36,653 nt of DNA from contig JALSIB010000057.1 in assembly GCA_026981855.1 (NCBI GenBank), positions 1-36,653 on the forward strand. The letters are read 5' to 3'. The notes beneath the pieces are model-generated. The model saw nothing but the letters and a program-made list of their open reading frames with translations. It did not search any database and was not told where the DNA came from. Source of the stretch: Methylothermaceae bacterium (GTDB lineage Bacteria > Pseudomonadota > Gammaproteobacteria > Methylococcales > Methylothermaceae). Position 1 is the first letter of the stretch; each line of letters starts with the position of its first letter. Both the position numbers and the translations under genes were made by a program. This document shows positions 8,829-17,835 of this stretch, piece after piece.

Positions 8829-9872
8829 ATGTTGTATCTTTCCCGCCTGAATGCTTTGAAAGCGCCTGTTTTGGACAGGCCCGTCGTGATTCTGGAAAGC
8901 GATGATTGGGGGCCGGGGCCGGAAGTTCAGGTGCGGGCCTTGGATGAGATCCGCTTATTGTTGTCCCGATTCCGGGACGAGAGAGGGCGGCATCCGGTGA
9001 TGACCATGGGCGTCATTCTTTCCGTACCCGACGTCCAGGCCATTGAAGAGAGCGGCCGCTACCAGGCGCGCTATCTGAACGAACCGGAATTTCGTTCTCT
9101 CGTGGATATCCTCAAGCAGGGGGCTGGGGAGGCGGTGTTCGATCTCCAGTTACACGGCATGGCCCATTATTGGCCTTCCAACCTTATGACTTTTCTGGAT
9201 CGTGGGGAGGATGTGCCGGACCGGTGGTCGAAACGGGAAGGGTGGCGGACGGAGTCGCTGCCTTCGTGGTTGCAGAGCCGCTGGATCGATGCCGGAACCC
9301 TGCCCTCGAAACCGTTATCGTATGAACGGGTGCGGGAGGCGGTCGCGGACGAGATCGAGTTGTTCCGGTGTTGCTTCGGAATGGATCCAAAAGTGGCGGT
9401 TCCCCCCACTTTCGTATGGGGCGATAATGTGGAGCGGGCATATGGAAGCATGGGGGTCGAGGTTCTGATCACGCCCGGGCGGCGTTACCCCGGCCGTAAA
9501 GGTGACGGGGCATTGATGGACAGCGACAAGCAGTACGTCAATGGACAGCTTGTCTGCGGGAAAATGAAGGCGTTGGTGAGGGATCTGTACTTCGAGCCGG
9601 CGTTGGGACATCGAGGTGACAAGGTGCTGGAGAAGATCTCCTGGAAATGGTCGCGGAGGGAGCCGGCTTTGATCGAGACCCACCGTTTCAATTACCTGGG
9701 CGAACACGCCCGGACGTCGTTGGATGCCTTGGAGCGTTTGCTTGAAGGCGTGATGGAAAAGTTTCCGGCTGTCCGTTTCATGAGCTCCCGGGAGCTGGCC
9801 CGGGAAATGGACGGGCAGGGCACTATCTGGAAAGGGGGGCTTGAGGTTGCCTGGAAAAGGTTGCGTTCATGA
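8829..9872 (+). CDS. NodB-like polysaccharide deacetylase family protein
   Basis: A 347-residue protein resembling carbohydrate esterase 4. The acid/metal motif appears as VILESDDWGPG with Asp25-Asp26, and the metal-binding H-x3-H appears as LHGMAH (His109, His113). A later block reads PPTFVWGDNV, and FNYLGEH occurs in the C-terminal third, the usual place for the catalytic histidine. The first motif is unlike the classic TFDDG, so this is a divergent subgroup. It would remove N- or O-acetyl groups from the glycan. There is no signal peptide, suggesting action on a cytoplasmic intermediate. GGGAGTGAG lies about eight bases upstream, and the 3' end overlaps the next gene by ATGA. Confidence 0.72.
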   Translation: MLYLSRLNALKAPVLDRPVVILESDDWGPGPEVQVRALDEIRLLLSRFRDERGRHPVMTMGVILSVPDVQAIEESGRYQARYLNEPEFRSLVDILKQGAGEAVFDLQLHGMAHYWPSNLMTFLDRGEDVPDRWSKREGWRTESLPSWLQSRWIDAGTLPSKPLSYERVREAVADEIELFRCCFGMDPKVAVPPTFVWGDNVERAYGSMGVEVLITPGRRYPGRKGDGALMDSDKQYVNGQLVCGKMKALVRDLYFEPALGHRGDKVLEKISWKWSRREPALIETHRFNYLGEHARTSLDALERLLEGVMEKFPAVRFMSSRELAREMDGQGTIWKGGLEVAWKRLRS

Positions 9873-10795
9873 ATGACAGACAGACGTTCGATGTTTCGGT
9901 GATCATCGCCGTTTACAATGGGGGCGGAACATTGCGCCGTGCGATTGATTCCGTGCTGGCCCAGACGGTTCTGCCCGGGGAGGTGATCGTGGTGGATGAC
10001 GGATCCACCGACGACACAGCCGCTGTCGCGGCCTCTTATGGAGAACCGGTCCGGTTGATACGCCAGCCCAACCGGGGGGTGTCGGCGGCGCGGAATACTG
10101 GCGTGGAGCAGGCGCGGGGGGAGTGGATCGCGTTTCTTGATGCCGATGATTATTATTACCCCCGGCGCCTGGAACTGACGGCGGAACTGATCGGCAAGCA
10201 TTCCGAGGTCGATTTTGTCACCGCGGATTTCGACTATATAAATGAAGAAGGCAGCCCAATGCGCCGTTCCATGTCCTCAACGGCACTGGGCAGGCGGCTG
10301 CTGGAAAGGGCGGGAGAGGGTTTTGTCCTGATGGGGCGGGAACATTTCGGCGACTTCATCGAGGATCATTTTGGTGATACGCACACCTTGACCATGCGGC
10401 GCGAGACTTTCATGGAACTGGGTGGATATTGTGGGGAATTTGCTGTCTGCGAGGATGTTCATCTTCTGGTCAGGCTTTGCTCGGTCAGCCGGCTGGCCGG
10501 CGTGATTTGCACTCCGGTGGCGGCCTATGTCATACACCCGGGGAGCGCCACCCGCTCGGATCCCATCCGTGCCCAGCTGCAGACGGTGAAGGCGTGGAAG
10601 TCGCTGGAGCCGATCATCCCTTCCATGATGAAAGAAGGCTACGGCAAAGGGTTGGCCAGGGCCCGCTACAATCTGGCCGTGGCCTTGTTGAGGGAAGGAA
10701 AACGGCTCGACTCCGTAAAGGCGATTTTGCCGCTGCTTCGAGAGGCGCCTTCCTGGAACAGTTTGAAGAAAGTTGGATCGGTGCTCAGAGGATGA
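9869..10795 (+). CDS. Glycosyltransferase family 2
   Basis: A 308-residue GT-A enzyme. It begins VSVIIAVYNGGGTLRRAIDS, has IVVDDGSTDDTAA, the NRGVSAARNTGVEQARGEWIA segment and the metal-binding FLDADDYYYPRRLE (D-x-D, about residues 89-92). It overlaps both neighbours by ATGA, placing it in the middle of a translationally coupled operon between the deacetylase and the next GT4. It is soluble or peripheral, with no transmembrane segment evident. The transferred sugar is unknown. Confidence 0.92.
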   Translation: MNDRQTFDVSVIIAVYNGGGTLRRAIDSVLAQTVLPGEVIVVDDGSTDDTAAVAASYGEPVRLIRQPNRGVSAARNTGVEQARGEWIAFLDADDYYYPRRLELTAELIGKHSEVDFVTADFDYINEEGSPMRRSMSSTALGRRLLERAGEGFVLMGREHFGDFIEDHFGDTHTLTMRRETFMELGGYCGEFAVCEDVHLLVRLCSVSRLAGVICTPVAAYVIHPGSATRSDPIRAQLQTVKAWKSLEPIIPSMMKEGYGKGLARARYNLAVALLREGKRLDSVKAILPLLREAPSWNSLKKVGSVLRG

Positions 10796-11937
10796 ACAAC
10801 AAAGGTTTGCTGGTGATCACGGAACTGTTTTTGCCCACCAAGGGGGGGACCGCCGTGTGGTTCGACGAGGTTTACCGCAGGCTCGGGGGGAAGGAGATCC
10901 ACATCGTCACCGCCCGTGTTCCCGGCTCCGAAGACCATGACCGGAATCATCCCAACAGCGTTCACCGCCTGAACATGCGGCGCCACTGGTGGCTCAGGCC
11001 GGAATCGCTGGGAATGTATGCAAAATTCTTGTTCGCCTCTTTCAGAATTCTGGCGAGAAAGCCCATTGCGGCGATTCATGCCGGCCGCGTCTTGCCGGAG
11101 GGTCTGGTCGGCTGGGTTGGGGCGAGAATCTTTCGCAAACCCCTCGTGATTTATGCCCATGGGGAAGAGATCACCACATGGCGGCAGCCCGCCAAGTTTC
11201 GTGTCATGGCATTCACCTACCGCCATGCCGATAAGGTGATCGCCAACAGCGGGTTCACCCAAGAGGAATTGTTGAAAATCGGCGTTTCCCCGGAAAAGAT
11301 CGAGTTGATCTATCCTGGTGTGGATGTCGAGCGGTTTCGGCCGGGGCTTCCCTGTTTGGATTTGAAACAAAAGCTGGGATTGGGCGCCGGAGATAAGTTA
11401 CTGCTGTCGGTGGGGCGGCTTTCCCGCCGCAAGGGGTTCGATAGCGTAATTTATGCCCTTCCGGAACTGATAAACTCGGGCCTGAATGTGCATTATGCGT
11501 TAATCGGCGTCGGCGAAGATTGGGATTATCTGCAGGCTCTTGCCCGCCAGTTGCAGGTGAAGGGCCGGGTTCATTTTCTCGGGCATGTGTCTTCCGAAGA
11601 CCTTCCCCGCTGGTACAATGCGTGCGATATTTTTGTCATGCCCAATCGAGAGATCAAAGGAGATACAGAGGGGTTTGGCATGGTATTTATTGAAGCGGCC
11701 GCTTGCGGTAAAGCCTCGATTGCCGGAAAAGCCGGTGGGACGGGGGCGGCCGTTATCGATGGCAGGACGGGGCTTAGAATAGACGGTTCGAAGACGGGTG
11801 AAATTTCGAACGCCATAAAGTGCCTGTTTACAGATCATCAACTGATCGCCTCATTGGAAGAGGCCGCGCTTCAGCGGGCGCATTCAGAATTCAGTTGGCA
11901 AAATGTGGCGGCGAAAACGTTGAATCTGTGTCAATAA
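10792..11937 (+). CDS. Glycosyltransferase family 4
   Basis: A 381-residue GT-B enzyme. The start at 10792 overlaps the preceding stop (ATGA); an extended in-frame region upstream belongs to the GT2 gene in another frame. Characteristic parts are PTKGGTAVWFDEVYRRLGG at the N-terminus, LIYPGVDVERFRP at the domain junction, LLSVGRLSRRKGFDSVI, and GDTEGFGMVFIEAAACGKA (E-x7-E, about residues 290-305). It resembles PimB/mannosyltransferase-like GT4 proteins, but that is only general similarity. It is followed by the TPR-like gene after a short gap. Confidence 0.91.
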   Translation: MNNKGLLVITELFLPTKGGTAVWFDEVYRRLGGKEIHIVTARVPGSEDHDRNHPNSVHRLNMRRHWWLRPESLGMYAKFLFASFRILARKPIAAIHAGRVLPEGLVGWVGARIFRKPLVIYAHGEEITTWRQPAKFRVMAFTYRHADKVIANSGFTQEELLKIGVSPEKIELIYPGVDVERFRPGLPCLDLKQKLGLGAGDKLLLSVGRLSRRKGFDSVIYALPELINSGLNVHYALIGVGEDWDYLQALARQLQVKGRVHFLGHVSSEDLPRWYNACDIFVMPNREIKGDTEGFGMVFIEAAACGKASIAGKAGGTGAAVIDGRTGLRIDGSKTGEISNAIKCLFTDHQLIASLEEAALQRAHSEFSWQNVAAKTLNLCQ

Positions 11938-11959
11938 AATAGAATTGGGTGTGAATAGA

Positions 11960-12646
11960 ATGATTGGTGTTTTCCTTGGCCAGGCTGGAAAAAAAATTGT
12001 TTTGGCCTTTTTGGTTATTTTTGCGTGGTCATCCACTGGGTGGGCGGTGAAAGAGTATAAGCCCTCACCTCAGGAGATCAAGCAGCTCCCCCAGTTTTGT
12101 GCCTGGAAATTCAGTGGTGATCCTGGCCTGAAGCGAAGGGGGCTCAAAGTTCTGGGCGAGCAATTCAAAAACGTCCACCACTTATGTACTGGGCTCAATT
12201 TTTTGAATCGTTACTATCGTAACATGTCAGCACCCGATGCGAAGAGCAATCTGGCCAGAGCATTGCTCGATTTCAACTACATGGTGGATCATATGTTTCC
12301 CAACAGCAGGCTGGCGGGTCATATTCATTTATACCGGGGCATTACCCATGATTTGATGAAACACGATTTGGCTGCGGTGGAGGATTACCGGAAAGCGATT
12401 GCCTATAAACCCAATCTTTCTAAAGCTTATGCCCGTTTGGCCGATTATTACAAAAAGCACGGCCAGAAAGCCGTGGCTTTGAAGGTCGTCACAGAAGGGT
12501 TGAGGCATGTCCCCAACAGCAATGCGTTGAAGCGCCGTTATCTTGCCTTGGGGGGCAAACGGCCTTTTCCCAGGCCTGTTAAAAGAACAAAAAAGAAGGA
12601 ACGGTCCACAAAACCGGCTTCGAAGTCATCGCCCGCTTTGTCATGA
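11960..12646 (+). CDS. Exported TPR-like protein with basic C-terminal tail
   Basis: A protein of about 228 residues. In-frame TTG 11945 and GTG 11951 are alternative starts, and no strong ribosome site separates them. The N-terminus has a lysine pair followed by a hydrophobic stretch (KKIVLAFLVIFAWSSTGWAV) that looks like a signal peptide cleaved near AVKEY. The middle holds two to three TPR-like helical pairs, most clearly AAVEDYRKAIAYKPNLSKAYARLADYYKKHGQ. The tail from about residue 200 is rich in Lys, Arg, Ser and Pro. It is probably a periplasmic scaffold for polysaccharide assembly or secretion (inference). It ends the second rightward block and converges with the next gene. Confidence 0.7.
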   Translation: MIGVFLGQAGKKIVLAFLVIFAWSSTGWAVKEYKPSPQEIKQLPQFCAWKFSGDPGLKRRGLKVLGEQFKNVHHLCTGLNFLNRYYRNMSAPDAKSNLARALLDFNYMVDHMFPNSRLAGHIHLYRGITHDLMKHDLAAVEDYRKAIAYKPNLSKAYARLADYYKKHGQKAVALKVVTEGLRHVPNSNALKRRYLALGGKRPFPRPVKRTKKKERSTKPASKSSPALS

Positions 12647-12661
12647 CAGATTGTGCCCAGC

Positions 12662-13786
12662 CTACTTTTTTTTCAGAACCTCCCCGTAGATAGCGCAAAT
12701 CGTTTTGACATGGCTGGTCAGGGAAAATTTCTCCCGGGCTGATATGGCCGCTGATTCCGCCATTGCTCTCCAGCCTTGCCGGCTGCCGAGAAGTTTCAGT
12801 GCCGCATTGGCGAATCCCTGGTAATCGCCCACCTCAACCAAATAACCAGTCTTTCCATGCTCGATGATTTCTGGTATGCCGCCGTCGTTGCTTCCAATGA
12901 CGGGGCGTCCACAGGCCATCGCTTCGATGATGACCCTGCCGAACGGTTCGAATTGGGAGGGGACGACCAACAAGTGCAGTTGCCCCAATATTTGCGGAAT
13001 ATCGAGGCGGTGCCCCAGAAAAGTCACTCGGGAGGAAATTCCGAGCCGTTGTGCCAACTTTTCCAGTTCGCCGCGTCTTCCGCTGCCCTGCGTATCTTCC
13101 CCCACGAGCCAGAATTCCAGATCCTTTCGTTGTTTAAGCATTTCCTCCGCCATGCGTAAAAAATCTTCGTGGCGTTTGAACGGAGCGAAATTTGCGACGA
13201 TTCCTATGCGCAGTTTTGCAGAGTCTGGCCAGGGGGCGGGGGTGAACTCGGAAAGGTCGACGGCATTGTGCGCTACATAAGGAATACTTTTGGGCGCAAG
13301 ATTCCTGAGAATAGGCCACAGCTTCGATTTCATCGCGTGACTGTTGAAGATGAACGCCGAAGGTTTGGGCAGTTTGCTCAAGGTCCAGCGTGCGCCCTCT
13401 GCTTCTACCGGAAAGCGCACATGGGTGATATAGGGGATATCCAGAAATCCGGCCGACAATGAAAACGACCGGCTCAGCTCGAAGCCATTGGCGTGGATCA
13501 GAGCCGGTCGCAAACGTTTGAGCAGCCGTAGCCAGAGTAGCGCTTCCTGCGCCGATTTCATCGGTCTGCCCATCGACAGTGGCGTGAAGGGGAAAATAGT
13601 GTGAGGGATGCCCATATCCGCCAGGGCATCGGTAAACTGGCCTTCTCCTGGCACAATCACATAGGGTTCCCAGCCGAGATCTGGCAATCGGGAAAGGAGC
13701 CCTAAAAGGCTTTTTCCACCTCCGCCAAGTTTGGCCAGTTCTTTTCTCCCCGGTTGGGGGCTGTTGTTGATCAGTAGGCAGCGCAT
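12662..13786 (-). CDS. Glycosyltransferase family 4
   Basis: A 374-residue GT4 enzyme. The N-terminus MRCLLINNSPQPGRKELAKL is followed by the Gly-rich GGGGKSLLGLL. The donor domain shows LRIGIVANFAPFKRHEDFLR, FLGHRLDIPQILGQLH and the motif PFGRVIIEAMACGRPVIGSN (about residues 285-304). It is the last gene of the 19-kb leftward series, seven bases past the FkbM methyltransferase, and converges with the TPR gene; no clear hairpin separates them in the 15-base gap. Donor sugar unknown. Confidence 0.91.
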   Translation of the reverse strand: MRCLLINNSPQPGRKELAKLGGGGKSLLGLLSRLPDLGWEPYVIVPGEGQFTDALADMGIPHTIFPFTPLSMGRPMKSAQEALLWLRLLKRLRPALIHANGFELSRSFSLSAGFLDIPYITHVRFPVEAEGARWTLSKLPKPSAFIFNSHAMKSKLWPILRNLAPKSIPYVAHNAVDLSEFTPAPWPDSAKLRIGIVANFAPFKRHEDFLRMAEEMLKQRKDLEFWLVGEDTQGSGRRGELEKLAQRLGISSRVTFLGHRLDIPQILGQLHLLVVPSQFEPFGRVIIEAMACGRPVIGSNDGGIPEIIEHGKTGYLVEVGDYQGFANAALKLLGSRQGWRAMAESAAISAREKFSLTSHVKTICAIYGEVLKKK

Positions 13787-13792
13787 GAGTTT

Positions 13793-14689
13793 TCAAGTTT
13801 GGTTTGAAAGTGCCAGCAGATCTTCGGGAATGGGTTGGCAGGTGAACAATGCATTGAACTGTTCTTGTTCGATGGCTTGTTCCGGCTTTCTTGGAAAGAG
13901 TCCACTCTCCCCGATTTCGTACATGCGATAACCTCGTGAAGTCAGGAAAGTGGCAAGCCCGATGGCGGAGTGGCCAAAAGCACTCAGGTAATCATCAGTG
14001 ATTTCAATGACGATGCTGGGCTTGTCCCGCTCCAAAAGGTGTGTCATTCCATTCAGAACCTTTTGTTCAGCCCCTTCCACGTCGATTTTGACGACATTCA
14101 CGCGCCGAGGCAGGTCGGGTAATTCGTCTAATGGTATTGTTTTTACCTGAATCTGATCGATGGAATTCTCTATCTTTCTCAGACTGGAAATGCCCTTATG
14201 TCCTTCCGGACCTTCGAAAAGAGTAAGGACTCCTTTGGTATCAGAAAGAGCGACGTTAAATAGCTTGACATGAGAAAACCCGTTCAGAGTCAAATTTTGT
14301 TTCAGCCGTGTACTCATGGCAGGGACAGGTTCAAAACTCAACACTTGCCCGTCGCTTCCTACTTGTCTGGCGGCCAATAGTGTGAAAAAACCGGAATTTG
14401 CGCCTATATCGATAAACGTATCGCCTTTGTTCAATAAGTGGGCGATAATTCTGGCTGTCGGCGGCTCATAGACGCCGGTCAAATAAACGTATTGTCCCAG
14501 CCAGTCACCGAGGTCGGCTTTATAAAGAAAATCATAGGGGCAAGAAACGATGCGTTCCCCCATCAGGGCACCTTTTTCTCGAAGGATTGGCAATATATGA
14601 TGAATGATTCGCCAGCGACCGATATTCAGGGGGCTGTGGCGCAGGTAAAGGGATGCCAGCGTAACTTTGAGCCGAGGATACAGATTCAT
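13793..14689 (-). CDS. FkbM family SAM-dependent methyltransferase
   Basis: A 298-residue methyltransferase. The SAM-binding motif I is GDTFIDIGANSGFFTLLA (about residues 89-106), followed by VLSFEPVPAMSTRLKQNL (acidic residue for the ribose) and the FkbM signature VNVVKIDVEGAEQKVLNGM. FkbM enzymes O-methylate sugars or polyketides. In this context a hydroxyl on the cluster glycan is the expected acceptor. Its start overlaps the stop of the fusion gene by four bases, so the two are translationally coupled. Confidence 0.9.
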   Translation of the reverse strand: MNLYPRLKVTLASLYLRHSPLNIGRWRIIHHILPILREKGALMGERIVSCPYDFLYKADLGDWLGQYVYLTGVYEPPTARIIAHLLNKGDTFIDIGANSGFFTLLAARQVGSDGQVLSFEPVPAMSTRLKQNLTLNGFSHVKLFNVALSDTKGVLTLFEGPEGHKGISSLRKIENSIDQIQVKTIPLDELPDLPRRVNVVKIDVEGAEQKVLNGMTHLLERDKPSIVIEITDDYLSAFGHSAIGLATFLTSRGYRMYEIGESGLFPRKPEQAIEQEQFNALFTCQPIPEDLLALSNQT

Positions 14690-17600
14690 TTCGCGTTCCG
14701 GAAAAAAATTGGTGGTTGGTGTTCCTTGTCATTTATGGCAGCGTCAGGATCATTTTCTATCCATTCTCGCAGACGTTCCCATAGCATTCTAGCGGTTTCC
14801 GGGTAGGTCGCCGAGAGGTTCCGGGTGCAATCCGGGTCGGATTCCGTGTCAAACAGCATTAGTAAATGCCCTGTTATCATGGGGATGTAAATCAGTTTCC
14901 ATTTTCCTTGCCGGATCCAACGGTCTTTGGCTGCAATCACTAGGTGTTCGTATTCTGGTTTTAGGGTTATGGTGCCTGTTTCCAGGTTTCTGACGGTAAG
15001 GAGTTCGATGAGATTTGGATAACGAAGATGGTCTTTCGGCATACCGGGCAAGTCGCTAAGCCAGATGCCGGTTTCATTGTATATCGGGAAATCTGGCATA
15101 ACCGTTTCCCGGTGAAATATTTTGGCGAGTGACTTCCCATCCATGCTTTGTTCCAATCTTGAGTGGATGCCGACCAGTTCCAGAAGTGTGGGAGGCAGAT
15201 CGATGCTGCGGGTTGGTTGGTGGATGGTTTGAGGGGATATCCCGAGGCCTTTGATGATCATGGGCGTTTTGCTGGAAACGTCGCTGATGGCTGAGTTTCC
15301 CTGTCCCCACGTATGATGTTCGAAAAATTCCATGCCATGGTCGGTATAGATCACCACAAGGGTGTTCTCATCGAGACCGCAGGCTTTCAAGTGAGCACAG
15401 AGTTTCCGCACTTCATCATCGAAACAGGTGACGCAACCATCGTATAAATCGATGATCTGATCCAGATCAAAGGCTTGCCGGGGTTCGGCCTGACGGCGGA
15501 TGATTTCCCACGGATCGGTGAGGCGGGCCATGACGAACTTGGATTCACCCCGATAATCACGATTGGCATAACGCAGATAGTAAGGGTATTCCGAGCCGAA
15601 GGGACCGTGGGTAGTCGAAAAGAAAACGTTGAGGAAAAAGGGTTGTGCCCGTTGTGCCAGATGCGTGATCAAGTGCCGGGCTTCTCTTCCCAGCTCGGTG
15701 GTTTGGGGGACGCCTCCCAGGTAGTAGATCTCCGGTAAAAATGTCTTTCCAAAAAGGTTGCGGGTGAAGAGTGACAGAAACAGGCGCAGATCTTTAGGGC
15801 CTTGGCGGATGAAGAGCTTGATGTTCCATTGATCCTCTGGCACGTCGGTGTAGTCGAAACCCAGGTCGAATTTTCCCAGATCCGCGCCACACCAGTCTGA
15901 CAGGGCGGCGGTGTAATATCCCGATTGTTTCAATAACCGTGGAAGGGTGGGTACGGTCAGTTGGGTGGTTTCGTCCGGTACGAAATTGTCCCGTACACCA
16001 AACCGGTATGGCCAGCAGCCGGTCAGGAGGGACAACAGGCTTGGCGCGGTGCGGGCGATAGGGACGAAGCACTGGATAAGAAAAACACCTTGCCGGGCCA
16101 GGCTTCGAATAAAGGGGGCGACCTCCCGACGGTAGCTGCCATCCAGGCGATCCGCACGGAGAGTGTCGGAGCCAATCATGACGATATTTGGTCGTTTCCC
16201 CTTTTTGTTTGGGACAGCCTTTGCTTCGGTGGGGCGAAGCCATAAATGCAACAACAGGCCGAGTGCCAGGGGGGCTGTGTAGGCGACTCCAGCTGGAAGA
16301 TCTGCTTCTGAGAATGACTTCATGGCCGCAAGCGCCGATAACGTCAACGGGATGGCCAGGAGGAGGGCGGTGGTGGTATTCAGGCGTTTTTTCGTCAGCT
16401 TCTGCCAAAAAGGGTAGAGTCGGCTGATTCTGTAGTTGTAGGAGGCTGCGATGTTGGCGGGCAGCAAAAGTAAATGACGGCTGAATTGGCATACCGTCAA
16501 GAGGGCAATGGAAAGGCTCCCGGCAGAGAAGGCTGGAAAACCACGGGGAGATAGATCGGCGATTTCTGCGATGGAAAAATACGCCAGCACACCAGGGGCA
16601 GCCAGCACGGAGAGGATCAAGAACGCGAAGCCCAACAGGCGGAGAAACGAAAAAACGATGTAATGTCGGTAGTGGGCAAGAATCTTCTGGGGAATCCGCG
16701 GTCCTGCGTAGCTGAAATCCAGCAGGGATTTGAGGGCGAGACAGCAGGTGAACACCGCTGCCGCTGCCAGGGTTGCACCCAGCGCCGTGCCCATGTGGGC
16801 GTTGGCCGATAGGAACGCCGCCGAAATTCCTGCAGCGGTGGCGAGTGACAGAGAGATGAGATAAATACGGTTGTGCCGTATTTCTTCATTGCGGCGGTCA
16901 CGGCGCCAGCGTCTCGCTTGCTGACCGGCCATTTCACCAAGAATGGTACTGATTCGAACCAGATAAAAGCGCCACCCGGCCATGTTGAAGGCAAGCACTA
17001 AGCTGGCGAGGTAAAGCGCGAGTTTTTTCCATTGATAAAGCGGAATGCCTTGACGTCCGGCCTTCGCCATTGCGGTTGTTTTGGCGCGCTGGAAGGCTTT
17101 TCTGAGTACGTACCGGAAACGTAATCGTTCGGGATCCACATAGTGGTATTGCAATACGCCGGGAATGTATCGGAGGCGTTCCCCCCGACATAAGGCTTTT
17201 TCGACGAAAGCGCTGTCTTCCCCGCCACCCAGGTCGTGGCCATGGGGGCCGAGTTCGGGGGAAAAATGGCCTACTCGTTCCAGTATGCGGCCCCTGATAA
17301 ACAGATTGCCTCCCCCCGGGGTGGGATCGTCGCTTTTCAGTTCCCGACCAATGGGGCCGCCATCGCTGCGGGGAATGGGCAGGGGCCTGATGCGATAAGG
17401 CCCCTCGTCGTGTACCCAGGCCGGCTCACTGCCATCCCAGTCGGGAAGGATGCGTCCGCAGAACATGGAGAATTCAGGATACCTATCGCCGGCCCGGCAA
17501 ATTTCTGCCAAGTAGTTGTAATCCACCCGGTGATCGTCATCGACGAAGGCGATCAGATCCGAATCTTTGATTAAGGGAATGGCCGTGTTCAATGCCTGGG

Positions 17601-17835
17601 ATTTTCCAGGTACGGGTTCTTTCAGCCATATCAATGGAAGACGGCCGGGTTCTTGCTGGGAAAGACTTTTTTCCCGTTCCAGCAGTGCGTGTGTGCCATC
17701 GTCACAGGCATTGGCGACGACAAGGATTTCGACCTGCCAGGGGCGGGAGGGACGTTTCGCGGCCTGTAAAGAGTCGAGTGCGCGCTTGAGCAGAAGCTCC
17801 CGGTTATGGGTGCAGATAAGAACAGTGAGTTTCAT
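14686..17835 (-). CDS. Fusion: GT2 glycosyltransferase - membrane domain - sulfatase/phosphotransferase-like domain
   Basis: A 1049-residue single frame. Residues 1-~265 are a GT2 domain (LTVLICTHNRELLLKRAL, IAFVDDDHRVDYNYLAE with DDD at 99-101, and a GGEDSAF region). Residues ~270-535 hold about seven hydrophobic segments. Residues ~545-1020 are an alkaline-phosphatase-superfamily, sulfatase-like domain: NIVMIGSDTLRADRLDG (metal Asp), ARTAPSLLSLLTG and VVIYTDHGMEFFEHH (Asp832-His833). In the C/S-x-P-x-R nucleophile motif the Cys is Thr596 and the Arg is Leu, so formylglycine-dependent sulfatase activity is unlikely; a Thr nucleophile suits a phospho-group transferase or hydrolase. Seven segments would put the GT2 in the cytoplasm and the second domain in the periplasm. 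It overlaps both neighbours by ATGA. Confidence 0.86.
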   Translation of the reverse strand: MKLTVLICTHNRELLLKRALDSLQAAKRPSRPWQVEILVVANACDDGTHALLEREKSLSQQEPGRLPLIWLKEPVPGKSQALNTAIPLIKDSDLIAFVDDDHRVDYNYLAEICRAGDRYPEFSMFCGRILPDWDGSEPAWVHDEGPYRIRPLPIPRSDGGPIGRELKSDDPTPGGGNLFIRGRILERVGHFSPELGPHGHDLGGGEDSAFVEKALCRGERLRYIPGVLQYHYVDPERLRFRYVLRKAFQRAKTTAMAKAGRQGIPLYQWKKLALYLASLVLAFNMAGWRFYLVRISTILGEMAGQQARRWRRDRRNEEIRHNRIYLISLSLATAAGISAAFLSANAHMGTALGATLAAAAVFTCCLALKSLLDFSYAGPRIPQKILAHYRHYIVFSFLRLLGFAFLILSVLAAPGVLAYFSIAEIADLSPRGFPAFSAGSLSIALLTVCQFSRHLLLLPANIAASYNYRISRLYPFWQKLTKKRLNTTTALLLAIPLTLSALAAMKSFSEADLPAGVAYTAPLALGLLLHLWLRPTEAKAVPNKKGKRPNIVMIGSDTLRADRLDGSYRREVAPFIRSLARQGVFLIQCFVPIARTAPSLLSLLTGCWPYRFGVRDNFVPDETTQLTVPTLPRLLKQSGYYTAALSDWCGADLGKFDLGFDYTDVPEDQWNIKLFIRQGPKDLRLFLSLFTRNLFGKTFLPEIYYLGGVPQTTELGREARHLITHLAQRAQPFFLNVFFSTTHGPFGSEYPYYLRYANRDYRGESKFVMARLTDPWEIIRRQAEPRQAFDLDQIIDLYDGCVTCFDDEVRKLCAHLKACGLDENTLVVIYTDHGMEFFEHHTWGQGNSAISDVSSKTPMIIKGLGISPQTIHQPTRSIDLPPTLLELVGIHSRLEQSMDGKSLAKIFHRETVMPDFPIYNETGIWLSDLPGMPKDHLRYPNLIELLTVRNLETGTITLKPEYEHLVIAAKDRWIRQGKWKLIYIPMITGHLLMLFDTESDPDCTRNLSATYPETARMLWERLREWIENDPDAAINDKEHQPPIFFRNAK

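Noticed and set aside
16018-16060. Formylglycine-type sulfatase active site
   Set aside because: The Cys/Ser of the C/S-x-P-x-R motif is Thr and the Arg is Leu, so a classical sulfatase call was not made.
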